This document shows, one piece after another, positions 1 through 8,246 of a stretch of DNA of 64,000 nt. The DNA is from Candidatus Dependentiae bacterium. Its GTDB lineage: Bacteria; Babelota; Babeliae; Babelales; UBA12411. The notes under the pieces were generated by a model. That model did no database searches and had not been told where the DNA came from. It was given only the letters and a program-made list of their open reading frames with translations. Location: positions 1 to 64,000 of the forward strand of contig DOJW01000007.1 in NCBI GenBank assembly GCA_003511165.1, written 5' to 3'. Numbering within the stretch: position 1 is the first letter of the stretch; the number at the start of each line of letters is the position of its first letter. The position numbers were made by a program, and so were the translations under genes.

Positions 1-159
1 TAATTATCGAGTTCGCGTTAATTATCATTTTTTAAGGAGTTCGCACCCATTCGACTCCGTTTACTAGAAGCTCACTTCGCTCAGGGCGAACGGATTGCGA
101 ATATTTGACTTTCTCATGGTTTAGTTTTGAATTACAAGAATAGTTTCAGAAGAGGTCTA
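1..159. repeat. Dispersed palindromic repeat element, copy 1 (cut by window start)
   Basis: A palindromic core at about 38-93 runs from GAGTTCGCACCC to GCTCAGGGCGAACGG. The element ends at 147-159 with CAGAAGAGGTCTA, one base from the right terminal repeat CAGAAGAAGTCTA of the copies at 11664-11900 and 33020-33296. It is in the opposite orientation to the copy at 33020-33296: the reverse complement matches there from AAACCATGAGAAAGTC through the palindrome to CTCCTTAAAAAAT. It lies downstream of the SRP RNA gene and carries no gene. The other end is outside the window, so the full length cannot be read. Confidence 0.8.
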
Positions 160-196
160 ATGAAAATTATTTATAGAGATTATAAATAAATAAAAA

Positions 197-276
197 TGGG
201 AAGATACAGCTGCCAATTTTTCTCGTTGCTTCCTTCCGGACCTGGCGAATTAAAAAATCGCACACTTACCTTCCCA
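197..276 (-). ncRNA. ffs: Bacterial small SRP RNA (4.5S RNA)
   Basis: On the minus strand the apical part reads CCAGGTCCGGAAGGAAGCA, the nearly invariant domain IV motif (symmetric loop plus GGAA tetraloop) bound by Ffh. The ends close by complementarity: GGGAAGGTA at the 5' end pairs with TATCTTCCC at the 3' end, giving a hairpin of about 80 nt as in short bacterial SRP RNAs. The transcript then runs into TTTTTATTTATTT, which may act as terminator. It starts only 6 nt after the encoded CCA of tRNA-Ser, so the two are probably processed from one transcript. Together with Ffh it targets nascent membrane and secreted proteins to the Sec translocon. The exact ends are set by the closing helix, not by known processing sites. 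Confidence 0.93.
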
Positions 277-282
277 ATTTTC

Positions 283-374
283 TGGTGGAGAGAGAGGGAT
301 TCGAACCCTCGATGCACCTTTCGATGCATACAAGATTTCCAATCGTGCGCCTTCAGCCACTCGGCCATCTCTCC
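283..374 (-). tRNA. tRNA-Ser (anticodon GGA)
   Basis: Cloverleaf on the minus strand. The acceptor GGAGAGA pairs with TCTCTCC, the anticodon loop is TTGGAAA with GGA at 338-340, the T-arm contains GGTTCGAATCC, and CCA is encoded at 283-285. The long variable arm TGCATC-GAAA-GGTGCA, a 6-bp stem with a GNRA loop, is diagnostic of the serine class. Two oddities: the discriminator base is A rather than the usual bacterial G73, and the anticodon stem (CACGA/TCTTG) has one C-U mismatch at its third pair. It lies 14 nt downstream of the rpsB stop and 6 nt upstream of the SRP RNA, all in one direction. Confidence 0.95.
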
Positions 375-388
375 ACGGTAAATTTCAA

Positions 389-1297
389 TTAACCTTTAGA
401 GGTTGTTCTTTTTCTTACAGGAGCTGTTGGTCTTGTTGTCTTTTTTCTTTCTTTAGAAGATTCGTCTTCATCACCGATGATTCCTGCTTGAATTAGCTCT
501 TTTTGAAGATTTTCATCTATTGTTGGAGCTGCTGCAACTTCAACTGCAACTGTTTCTACGGGTGTTGTAGCTTTTTTAGATTTTGCTCGGCTTTCTTCAA
601 TTTTGGCTTGATTATTTAGTTCGTATTCTTCATGACCTGCTTTTACTGCTTGGCCAAGATAATTAATGATGACGTCGATTGATTTGGTAGCATCATCATT
701 TGCTGGAATTACAAAATTTATGCCTGCAGGATCTGTGTTTGTATCGATCATAGCAACGACTGGAATTCCAAGGCTTAAAGCTTCCTTAATAGCAGCTCTT
801 TCTTTTTGAGCATCAATTACGACTACTGCGCCTGGTTTGCTTGTTAAATTTAAAATTCCACCAACATTCTTTTCTAAACGTGCGATTTCTTTTTGGATTA
901 CGCTGGCTTCTTTTTTGGTAAATCTTGAAGCAGATTTATTTAGAGCATCTCTTAGATGTAATAAGCGAGTAATAGCTTTTTTAATTTCGCTAAAATTGCT
1001 TAATGTTCCGCCTACCCATCTGTGTACTACATAAGGCATCTTTAATTCTGCGGCAGTAGATATGATTGTTTTTTGAGCAGCTTTTTTAGTACCTACCCAT
1101 AGAACTAATTTTCCTTCGCTTGTAACTTGCTTCAAAAAATCAGCAGATCTTTGTAGCAAAATTGCAGTTTTGGAAATATCTATTAAATGAATTTTGTTTT
1201 TTGCGCCCCAGATGAAAGGAGCCATTTTTGGAGACCATTTACATGTTTTGTGTCCGAAATGAACACCTGCTTTGAGCAGTTCTTTGATATCGATCAT
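389..1297 (-). CDS. rpsB: 30S ribosomal protein S2
   Basis: Protein of 302 residues that places S1 and helps assemble the head-platform junction of the small subunit. The N-terminus (IKELLKAGVHFGHKTCKWSPKM) and the internal LVLWVGTKKAAQ, RWVGGTLSNF and VVIDAQKERAAIKEAL-type segments are classic S2. After about residue 225 it carries an extended Ala/Lys-rich tail ending in a run of basic residues, longer than the roughly 240 residues of E. coli S2. The start is fixed by an AAGGAT Shine-Dalgarno 6 nt upstream. In most bacteria rpsB is followed by tsf; here it is followed by tRNA-Ser and the SRP RNA, while tsf and pyrH lie at 20.8-22.1 kb. A structured leader precedes it (1312-1378). Confidence 0.97.
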   Translation of the reverse strand: MIDIKELLKAGVHFGHKTCKWSPKMAPFIWGAKNKIHLIDISKTAILLQRSADFLKQVTSEGKLVLWVGTKKAAQKTIISTAAELKMPYVVHRWVGGTLSNFSEIKKAITRLLHLRDALNKSASRFTKKEASVIQKEIARLEKNVGGILNLTSKPGAVVVIDAQKERAAIKEALSLGIPVVAMIDTNTDPAGINFVIPANDDATKSIDVIINYLGQAVKAGHEEYELNNQAKIEESRAKSKKATTPVETVAVEVAAAPTIDENLQKELIQAGIIGDEDESSKERKKTTRPTAPVRKRTTSKG

Positions 1298-1311
1298 TTT
1301 TATCCTTAAAT

Positions 1312-1378
1312 TAGGGTTACACCTGTTATCTCTTGGGCCTTCTTCTTTTTTGAAGTTACCACCCTACAAAAGAGATAA
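1312..1378 (-). promoter_or_regulatory. rpsB 5' leader with predicted H-type pseudoknot
   Basis: Two perfect, interleaved complementary pairs occur in the rpsB leader. AAGAGATAA at 1370-1378 (plus strand) complements TTATCTCTT at 1326-1334, and ACCCTA at 1361-1366 complements TAGGGT at 1312-1317. In RNA order they run a-b-a'-b', the topology of a pseudoknot, with a small hairpin (CTTC-A6-GAAG, 1342-1355) inside. The last strand lies about 5 nt upstream of the Shine-Dalgarno, so folding could block ribosome loading. Ribosomal protein leaders of this kind often bind the encoded protein; autoregulation by S2 is inference. Confidence 0.6.
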
Positions 1379-1400
1379 GTTTTTTACTAAAAGTTATTTA

Positions 1401-1428
1401 ATTTTACCAAAAAAGTTAAAGATCACAA
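1401..1428 (-). promoter_or_regulatory. Predicted sigma70-type promoter of rpsB
   Basis: On the minus strand TTGTGA (1423-1428) and TAAAAT (1401-1406) are separated by 16 bp. Transcription would begin near 1394 and give a leader of roughly 95 nt containing the whole pseudoknot. This is a motif match only. Confidence 0.5.
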
Positions 1429-1453
1429 GATATTTGTTTATAAGGCTTTTTTA

Positions 1454-2899
1454 TTAAGAAGCATCTTTTTCTAACTGACTTCCAATAACTTCATCTGCAT
1501 CAATTGTATTTTTATATTTTTCGCCAACCATTTTTGCTACGAATCCCCAAACAAGCGCAAGTGTAATGATAATAGGATACGCAATTGGGCCCTGCGAAAC
1601 AATGTTGATAGTTGAGCCTGAAAGTTTTGAAAAACTTCTACCCATGGAGTCGATCCATGCTTTTGATTTGTATTTGATATCTTTTACCGTAGGGATATAA
1701 AGCATTTCTCTAATAGGCATATTGAAGCCGTAGTTTAAAGCGCGCAAAATTACCATGATGACAAAAAATAGTATAAGTGATGAATTGATAAATAACGCAG
1801 CTACAGCTAAACCTATTGTGACTAGTGGCGGTATTAAAAGGCATCGCTTGACACCGAGTAATTTGGGAAGTGTTGTTGTGCCAAAAAGTGCAAACAATAG
1901 GCCCAAACCTTGAAATGCTGCTGTGTAATAAAAATTAAAATGAGTCATATCTACTACACGATTGTTTTTGGCAAGTGAAATCAAACAATTCATTCTGTAG
2001 TCGAGAACTGCTGAGGTAAGCTCATATCCAAAAACCATGATAAATATTCCGAAAACGTAAGGTTCGGATATCATCAAGGAAATACCTTCCCAGCTACCAC
2101 GCATGAAATGTTTTGCTTTGTGATACATTTTTTTTGCAAAACAGATTTCTTTGTCTATCAAATGTTCTTCAATTATATCTTGTTTATGTTCTTCTTTGCT
2201 TTTTGCTTTTTCAAATTGGTAAGCAGCTTCATATCCATGAAGTTTATATCCAGGGATTTTCTTTTTTAAGAGTAAAATTGTTAGGGCGCCAAGTATAAGA
2301 AATATCGAGGTTGTGATTATTAACATGCTGATAGAGTCTGTAGAGTTAAAGTTTTCAGTTTGACCTAGCCAATGTGCTCCGAATAGTGGTGTTAAAACTC
2401 CTGCAATATTTGATCCTGTAATTAAAAATCCATATCCTTTTTTTGCAGAGTCAGGGGAGCTTATTGAGTTGGTAAAAGACCAGAACGCGCCGACCACAAA
2501 TGCTTGGTATTGGTCTAAATAAAAATAAAATGCCCAGCCTAATATTCGACAAGGACTTGTGACGGTATTTGATAATCCATAAACGGGATGCATGAAAAAG
2601 TATGCAAATACAAAATTTATAGCTGCGTAAGAAAATAAGAACATTGTTAAAATTTTGTATCGACGTAAGCTGTCTACAAGTTTGGAATAAGCTACTATGC
2701 TAATAATTAGAAATGGAATTTCAGCCCATCGTATGTACGGTTGCCAATATTTTCCGACCGTTGCAAAGAAAATTGGATTTTTCAGAGGTTTTAATATTGA
2801 AAATGTTCCAATTATAAAAATGTAACAAATTGATAGTAGAGTAGTTTTTAATATTTCGTATCTATTGGTTTGGTACCATAACTTTAGTTTATGTAACAT
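1454..2899 (-). CDS. ATP/ADP translocase family nucleotide transporter (paralog 2)
   Basis: Polytopic inner-membrane protein of about 481 residues and 11-12 hydrophobic segments, of the NTT/Tlc family that exchanges host ATP for bacterial ADP or imports other nucleotides. Family-like features are the N-terminal FSILKPLKNPIFFATVG stretch, the basic cytoplasmic loop after LLKKKIPGYKLHG, and the conserved C-terminal VKDIKYKSKAWIDSMGRS motif. It is close over its whole length to the protein at 2958-4406, which ends 58 bp upstream of this start, so the pair is probably one operon. ATG at 2899, preceded by AGGAAG, is preferred; the frame stays open to a TTG at 2920. Substrate (ATP/ADP, other NTPs or NAD) cannot be told from sequence. 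Such carriers are typical of obligate intracellular bacteria. Confidence 0.85.
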   Translation of the reverse strand: MLHKLKLWYQTNRYEILKTTLLSICYIFIIGTFSILKPLKNPIFFATVGKYWQPYIRWAEIPFLIISIVAYSKLVDSLRRYKILTMFLFSYAAINFVFAYFFMHPVYGLSNTVTSPCRILGWAFYFYLDQYQAFVVGAFWSFTNSISSPDSAKKGYGFLITGSNIAGVLTPLFGAHWLGQTENFNSTDSISMLIITTSIFLILGALTILLLKKKIPGYKLHGYEAAYQFEKAKSKEEHKQDIIEEHLIDKEICFAKKMYHKAKHFMRGSWEGISLMISEPYVFGIFIMVFGYELTSAVLDYRMNCLISLAKNNRVVDMTHFNFYYTAAFQGLGLLFALFGTTTLPKLLGVKRCLLIPPLVTIGLAVAALFINSSLILFFVIMVILRALNYGFNMPIREMLYIPTVKDIKYKSKAWIDSMGRSFSKLSGSTINIVSQGPIAYPIIITLALVWGFVAKMVGEKYKNTIDADEVIGSQLEKDAS

Positions 2900-2957
2900 T
2901 AGCTTCCTAATTTTTATCAAAGCAGCTTGTAAAGAAAGAGCTTAATAGATTTATATT

Positions 2958-4406
2958 TTATTTTAAAGCTTCTTTTTCTAAATCGCTTCCAATTACGTCA
3001 TTAGATTTTATAGTTTTTGCATATTTATTACCTACAAAATTAGCAACTAATCCACATATACCTGCGACTACAATGATAATAGGATATGCAATAGGTCCTT
3101 TGGAAACGATATTGACGGTTGAGCCGGTTAATTTTGATAAACTTCTACCCATAGAATCGATCCATGCTTTTGATTTATATTTGATATCTTTTACCGTAGG
3201 AATATAAAGCATTTCTCGAATTGGTTGATTGAAGCCATAATTTATAGCTCTTAAGATCACCATGATGATGAAAAATAGGGAAAGCGTTGGATTTATTATT
3301 AAAAGAGCTGCAGCGAGTCCTACAATAGTTATAGGTGGAATGAGTAAGCATTTTTTAAGGCCAAGTAATTTTGGGAGAGTTGTCGTGCCGAAAAGGGCGA
3401 ATAATAAACCCAAACCTTGGAATGCTGCTGTATAATAAAGTTGGTATTGAGACATATCTACAACGCGATTATCTTTTGCTAAGGAAATTAGCAAATTCAT
3501 TCGATAATCCAATATAGAAGATGTAACTTCGTATCCAAATACTAAAATGAATATTCCAAAAACATAAGGTTCAGATATCATTAAAGATATGCCTTCCCAT
3601 GTTCCATGCAGAGAGTGTTTGACTTTATGAGCGGTTTTCTTGAAAAAGCCAATTTCTTTTTTGATAGAGAGTTCTTCTTTTTCATCATAAACAAGCTCTA
3701 ATTTGCTTTTTGTTTTTTCAAATTGATAAGCAGCTTCATATCCATGAAGTTTATAACCAGGGATTTTCTTTTTTAGTATTAAAATTGTCAATGCACCTAA
3801 AAATAGCAATATAGAAGTTGCTATGACCATTATTCCTATTGAATCTGTATTATTAAAATTTTCAGATTGTCCTAGCCATTGAGCTCCTAGTAATGGTGTT
3901 ACTACTCCGGCTACTTTTGATGCTGCTACAACAAATCCGTACTGTTTTTCTGCAGAAGAGGGTGAGCTGATAGAGTGTGTGAACGACCAAAACGCACCAA
4001 TAACGAATGATTGATATTGGTCTAAGTAAAAATAAAATGCCCAACCTAATATTCTGTAAGGGCTTGTGACTGTGTTTGATAATCCATAAACCGGATGCAT
4101 AAAGAAATATGCGAATACTAAATTTATAGCTGCAAATGCTAATAAAAATATTGTAAGTATTTTGTATCTTCGCAATTTATCTACCAGCTTGGAGTAAATA
4201 ATCATACAGATGATTAAAAAAGGTATTTCTACCCATCTTGTAAATGGTTGCCAGTCTTTTCCGACTGTTGTAAAAAATACAGGATTTTTAAATGGTTTTA
4301 AAATTGAGAATGTTGCTACGATAAATACGAAGCAAGCACCTAGCAAAGCTGTTTTTAAGATTTCATATTTATTAGCGTTATACCAGGATCTTAGTCTTGA
4401 TATCAT
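2958..4406 (-). CDS. ATP/ADP translocase family nucleotide transporter (paralog 1)
   Basis: NTT/Tlc-family carrier of 482 residues and first gene of a two-gene tandem. Hydrophobic segments and loop structure match the neighbour at 1454-2899, with near-identical blocks such as MHPVYGLSNTVTSPYRILG and VKDIKYKSKAWIDSMGRS. Divergence is greatest in the cytoplasmic loop after KTKSKLE and at the C-terminus. AAAGGAAG sits 3 nt before the ATG. Retention of two copies suggests different substrates or transport directions, as seen in other intracellular bacteria with several NTTs; that is inference. The upstream region (4407-4840) separates it from the divergently transcribed lon. Confidence 0.86.
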   Translation of the reverse strand: MISRLRSWYNANKYEILKTALLGACFVFIVATFSILKPFKNPVFFTTVGKDWQPFTRWVEIPFLIICMIIYSKLVDKLRRYKILTIFLLAFAAINLVFAYFFMHPVYGLSNTVTSPYRILGWAFYFYLDQYQSFVIGAFWSFTHSISSPSSAEKQYGFVVAASKVAGVVTPLLGAQWLGQSENFNNTDSIGIMVIATSILLFLGALTILILKKKIPGYKLHGYEAAYQFEKTKSKLELVYDEKEELSIKKEIGFFKKTAHKVKHSLHGTWEGISLMISEPYVFGIFILVFGYEVTSSILDYRMNLLISLAKDNRVVDMSQYQLYYTAAFQGLGLLFALFGTTTLPKLLGLKKCLLIPPITIVGLAAALLIINPTLSLFFIIMVILRAINYGFNQPIREMLYIPTVKDIKYKSKAWIDSMGRSLSKLTGSTVNIVSKGPIAYPIIIVVAGICGLVANFVGNKYAKTIKSNDVIGSDLEKEALK

Positions 4407-4840
4407 TAACTTCCTTTGGGTTTAAGATTTGTTAACATTGGACACAAACAAAAAATTGAAAAAATTGTATGAAAATAAATTGGTGATAAGACTTTTTTGA
4501 AAAAAGTTGAAAACTTATGAAGAAAAAAGCGGTTTTTAATATTTTTATCTTTTTTCGTGTATTCCATCTTTTTCTTTGAATTTTGCGAAAATAACCTAAT
4601 ATTTCAGGGTTTTATTTTAAATGAAGTATAGGGGGGAAAGATAGAAAGTCAATTAGATATGCAAGTTTTCCTTTGATTTAGGCGAAAAGGTGGAGTTTTT
4701 GAAAAAATTTTTTATTTTTATTACTCTACTTGCAGTTGAGCTATTTTTTAACTAAGATTTACCTTATAATAGATGCTAATTTGCTAATATTTTAGGCCAA
4801 AATCTAATAAATTTTAAATTAAATGGGAGTTTTAAAAAGC
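4407..4840. other. Intergenic region between divergent transporter and lon genes
   Basis: About 430 bp without a credible gene, very AT-rich, with a short G-run near 4631. A consensus TATAAT at 4765-4770 with no good -35 partner is the best candidate for the lon promoter. No CIRCE-like inverted repeat is present, so HrcA control of lon is not supported. No clear promoter for the transporters was found on the minus strand. Confidence 0.5.
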
Positions 4841-7258
4841 ATGAATGATAATGCTCAAAAGAAAGCAAAGTTTTTTTCAGTTCTTCCTTTGAAAAATGTT
4901 GTTGCTATGCCTAAAAATGTTATGCCTGTAATTGTTGGGCGTGAGGTTTCTATTAAGGCTGTTGAATACGCACTTTCTAAAGACAAAGAAATCTTTGTAA
5001 CTTCTCAGAAAAATTTTGATACTAAAGTTCCAACTGAAAAAGATATTTTTTATTTTGGAACAAGAGCTATAATTTTACAAGCAACAAAGCTATCAAACGG
5101 TACTTTAAAGATTCTTATTGAAGGAGTTTGCCGTTCAAAAATTGCTGAAATTCAAAAATCTGAAGGATTCATAGGTGTTTTAGCAGAAGATGTTGAGTCT
5201 ATTTATCCAGAAAAAAATTCAGAAACAGAAGCTTTGTGGCGAACTTTACGAGATTTGTTCAAAGAATACGTAGAATTACACGGTAAAATTCCTGCAGAAC
5301 TTCTTACTATGTTTGAAGAGTTTAGCGATTTAGAGTTTTTGGTTGATACCATTGCAGCTCATTTACCACTTAAGCTGGAAGATAAGCAAGAATTGCTTGA
5401 AATGGTTGATGTAAAAGAAAGAAGCGAAAAAGTTATTTCTTTGGTAAAACATGAACTTGAAGTGATTAAAACAGAGCTTAAAATAAAGAAGCGAGTGCAA
5501 GATCAGATTGAAAAACATCAAAAAGATTATTATCTAAATGAGCAGATTAGAGCTATACAACATGAATTGGGACGAGATAATGTTCAAGAAGAATTAGAGC
5601 AACTGCGCAAAAAAGCTAAAAAATTAAAATTACCAAAAGAAGCTTATGATAAAGTAGATGCAGAGCTTAAGCGTTTAGAGCTTATGCAGCCATCTTCTCC
5701 CGAAGCAACTGTAAGTAGAAATTATGTTGATTGGATATTGTCTATCCCTTGGCATGAAGAAAGCAAAGATACAGTAAGTTTGGAAGAGGCAGAAAAAATT
5801 TTAGAACAATCTCATGCCGGAATGAAAAAGGCAAAAGAGAGAATTTTAGAATTTATAGCTATCAAAAAATTTGCTAAAAATAATTTGAAACGCTCACCTA
5901 TTATTTGCCTTTCAGGTCCTCCTGGTGTTGGTAAAACAACTCTTGCAAAAAGTATCGCGCAAGCTTTGGGTAGAGAATTTATTAGAATTTCTCTTGGCGG
6001 AATGCGCGACGAGGCTGAAATACGAGGCCATAGAAAAACTTATATCGGGGCAATGCCTGGTAAACTTATTCAATCGATGAAAAAGGCACAAACTATAAAT
6101 CCTGTTATATTGCTTGATGAAGTAGATAAAATGTCTTCTGATTTCCGAGGAGATCCATCTTCTGCATTACTTGAAGTTTTAGATACAGAAACAAACAGCA
6201 CATTTGCAGATTATTTCTTGGAAGTAGATTATGATCTTTCAAAAGTTATGTTTATCACAACCGCAAACGTAATGGATAATATTCCTTATCCGCTTCTTGA
6301 TCGTATGGAGATTATCTCTCTTCCTGGTTATACATCTAGCGAAAAAATGAAGATTGTAAAAGAATTTTTATTTCCTAGAGTTTTGAAAGAACACTCGCTT
6401 ACTGCAGCGCAAATCGAGATTAGCGATGAAATTTTTAGAAAAATAATAGATGAGTATACAAAAGAGTCAGGTGTAAGGCAGCTTGAACGAGTAATTGCCA
6501 AACTTGCTAGAAAATCTATACAAGATTTACTTGAAAATAAAAAACTTAAAAAAGTTAAGGTTGATTTAGATAAAATTGCAAAATGGCTTGGAACTCCAAA
6601 ATATAAAAAATCAGAAAAAAAGCTTGAAGAGACTGTAGGCCTTGCAACAGGACTTGCATGGACTGAAGTTGGCGGAGAAGTTTTAGAGATAGAAGTTTCT
6701 ATTTTAAATGGAAAAGGATCACTATCACTGACCGGGCAGCTTGGAGAAGTTATGCAAGAGTCAGCGCAAGCCGCTTTGAGCTATGTAAGATCGCGGGCAA
6801 AAGATTTTGGTTTAAAACCAGATTTTTATGCATCAACTGATATTCATATTCACGTTCCTGAAGGTGCCATTCCAAAAGATGGTCCTTCTGCGGGAATAAC
6901 TATTACAGCCGCTTTGATTTCAGCCCTTACAAAAACTCCGCTTCAAAAAGATGTTGCGATGACCGGTGAAGTAACACTTCGAGGTAGAGTATTGCCTGTT
7001 GGCGGTTTGAAAGAAAAACTACTTGCAGCAGTGCGTGTTGGTAGCAAAAAAGCAATAGTTCCAAAAGAAAATCAAGATGAAATTAAGGAATTTGAAAAAG
7101 AACTTAACTTAGATAAAGATTTGAATATCATCTATGCAGATGTTATGGATGTGGTTATAGACAATGCATTTGTTAGAAAACCATTTTTAGTGGAAGCTTC
7201 TAAAAAAGCTGTTAAAAACTCTTCGAAAAAAACTGCAAAGAAAAAATCTAAAAAATAG
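4841..7258 (+). CDS. lon: ATP-dependent Lon protease (LonA type)
   Basis: Cytoplasmic AAA+ serine protease that degrades misfolded and regulatory proteins. Domains in order: N-terminal LAN substrate-binding domain (LPLKNVVAMPKNVMPVIVG), a coiled-coil linker, an AAA+ module with Walker A GPPGVGKTT and Walker B ILLDEVDKM, then the peptidase domain. Counted from the ATG at 4823, Walker A starts at residue 365, the catalytic serine (KDGPSAG) is Ser689 and the lysine partner is Lys732, the 43-residue spacing of E. coli Lon. The start is placed at ATG 4841 because GGGAG lies 11 nt upstream, whereas ATG 4823 has no Shine-Dalgarno. The C-terminus carries a Lys-rich tail of about 20 residues not usual in the family. 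A terminator follows at 7281. Confidence 0.97.
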   Translation: MNDNAQKKAKFFSVLPLKNVVAMPKNVMPVIVGREVSIKAVEYALSKDKEIFVTSQKNFDTKVPTEKDIFYFGTRAIILQATKLSNGTLKILIEGVCRSKIAEIQKSEGFIGVLAEDVESIYPEKNSETEALWRTLRDLFKEYVELHGKIPAELLTMFEEFSDLEFLVDTIAAHLPLKLEDKQELLEMVDVKERSEKVISLVKHELEVIKTELKIKKRVQDQIEKHQKDYYLNEQIRAIQHELGRDNVQEELEQLRKKAKKLKLPKEAYDKVDAELKRLELMQPSSPEATVSRNYVDWILSIPWHEESKDTVSLEEAEKILEQSHAGMKKAKERILEFIAIKKFAKNNLKRSPIICLSGPPGVGKTTLAKSIAQALGREFIRISLGGMRDEAEIRGHRKTYIGAMPGKLIQSMKKAQTINPVILLDEVDKMSSDFRGDPSSALLEVLDTETNSTFADYFLEVDYDLSKVMFITTANVMDNIPYPLLDRMEIISLPGYTSSEKMKIVKEFLFPRVLKEHSLTAAQIEISDEIFRKIIDEYTKESGVRQLERVIAKLARKSIQDLLENKKLKKVKVDLDKIAKWLGTPKYKKSEKKLEETVGLATGLAWTEVGGEVLEIEVSILNGKGSLSLTGQLGEVMQESAQAALSYVRSRAKDFGLKPDFYASTDIHIHVPEGAIPKDGPSAGITITAALISALTKTPLQKDVAMTGEVTLRGRVLPVGGLKEKLLAAVRVGSKKAIVPKENQDEIKEFEKELNLDKDLNIIYADVMDVVIDNAFVRKPFLVEASKKAVKNSSKKTAKKKSKK

Positions 7259-7280
7259 GTATATTAAGTTAGATAAAAAA

Positions 7281-7310
7281 GGTCGCTTTTTAAAGCGGCC
7301 TTTTTTGTTT
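7281..7310 (+). terminator. Rho-independent terminator of lon
   Basis: GGTCGCTTT pairs with AAAGCGGCC around a TT loop, followed by TTTTTTGTTT. Confidence 0.85.
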
Positions 7311-7336
7311 TTTGGGACTTCTTTTGGAGGGACTTT

Positions 7337-7538
7337 ATGTTCAAAAAAATATTAGTAATGGCTTTTGTGGGAACAATTTTTGGTTTTGTTAAAAGTTAAC
7401 CGGAATTTGTTTAGGCATGCGCGTGACCTTAACGCTGTTTATCAACAGGCGGTTCGCATTAATATTCCAAAACAAAAAGCAAAAACCAAGAAGTTGACGG
7501 TTGCTTGGTTGCTTATAATTCCATATCCAGCTTACTGA
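7337..7538 (+). pseudogene. Decayed copy of the adjacent small secreted-protein gene
   Basis: After a GGAGGG ribosome-binding site, ATG at 7337 opens 20 codons of a signal-peptide-like start (MFKKILVMAFVGTIFGF) and stops at 7399. In the +1 frame reading continues without stop from about 7389 to the TGA at 7536-7538, ending WLLIIPYPAY. The intact neighbour at 7660-8013 begins MFNLKKTILAVTFAG and ends DIIPYPAD, and the DNA ATAATTCCATATCCAGC is shared. The simplest reading is a tandem duplicate with one frameshift near the end of the signal peptide and loss of most of the middle. A genuine 20-residue peptide gene is possible but less likely. Confidence 0.6.
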
Positions 7539-7659
7539 AGTACATTTAAAAATTATTTATTTATTGCATCGATACTTATTTGATATAAATTAGTGGAAAT
7601 CTGTTTGTAAGGGTTTAACGAAGTTATATAGTTTTAAATAATTTGGAGAGGAGTTCTAT

Positions 7660-8013
7660 ATGTTCAATTTAAAAAAGACAATTTTGGCAGTAACTTTTGC
7701 AGGGGTAATATTTATAGGTTCAATTCAAGCAGTTCCACAAGGCGTCGCTGAGCTAGCTCAGCAGCTTGCGGCTAATCATTGTTTTCAGACTTGCGCTGAC
7801 GATTTAAGTGTTTTAAATTCACCTAATGCTGCACTATGTGAAAATCTGAAGCGTGCCATTCTTTATGCATTTAATTCATCGAAACAATCGGTTTTGCAAA
7901 GTTTTAGGACCGATCCTGTCTGGTCGGAAGTAGTAGCTTCTTTGTTAATGAGTTTATTGATTGATTTACCTTTTCTAAGTGATCCAGATATAATTCCATA
8001 TCCAGCAGATTAA
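7660..8013 (+). CDS. Small secreted protein, no recognised family
   Basis: A 117-residue protein with a typical signal peptide (MFNLKKTILAVTFAGVIFIGSIQA, cleavage likely after QA). The mature part of roughly 93 residues has three cysteines (two in HCFQTC, one in ALCENL) and an amphipathic C-terminal half ending in PDIIPYPAD. No family was recognised. AGGAG precedes the start at good spacing and a terminator follows at 8041, so it is its own transcription unit. The decayed duplicate upstream (7337-7538) suggests a lineage-specific family that expands and decays. A periplasmic or secreted location is inferred only from the signal peptide. Confidence 0.75.
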   Translation: MFNLKKTILAVTFAGVIFIGSIQAVPQGVAELAQQLAANHCFQTCADDLSVLNSPNAALCENLKRAILYAFNSSKQSVLQSFRTDPVWSEVVASLLMSLLIDLPFLSDPDIIPYPAD

Positions 8014-8040
8014 TTAAATTTTTAATAAATTGTTAAAAAG

Positions 8041-8073
8041 GCGTAATTTGAAAATTAAGTTACGCTTTTTTTT
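8041..8073 (+). terminator. Rho-independent terminator
   Basis: GCGTAA and TTACGC form a stem around a 13-nt loop and are followed by eight T. Confidence 0.7.
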
Positions 8074-8246
8074 GTAAAAAATTCTCATAAAATTATTATC
8101 TTTTTTCTATTATGAAATTTAAATTACGAAATCGATCTTTTTTGCTTATTTTTATTTTTAAATTAGGGCATTTGTAAAACTTTGGTTAAAATTTATACTT
8201 CTTTTAATGATTATTTTGGTTGATAAAAGAGGATTTTCATAAGTTT

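Noticed and set aside
180..381. Open frames of about 60 codons on both strands
   Set aside because: They run across the tRNA-Ser and SRP RNA genes, which explain the sequence fully.
4407..4840. CIRCE/HrcA-type heat-shock operator for lon
   Set aside because: No TTAGCACTC-N9-GAGTGCTAA-like inverted repeat was found.
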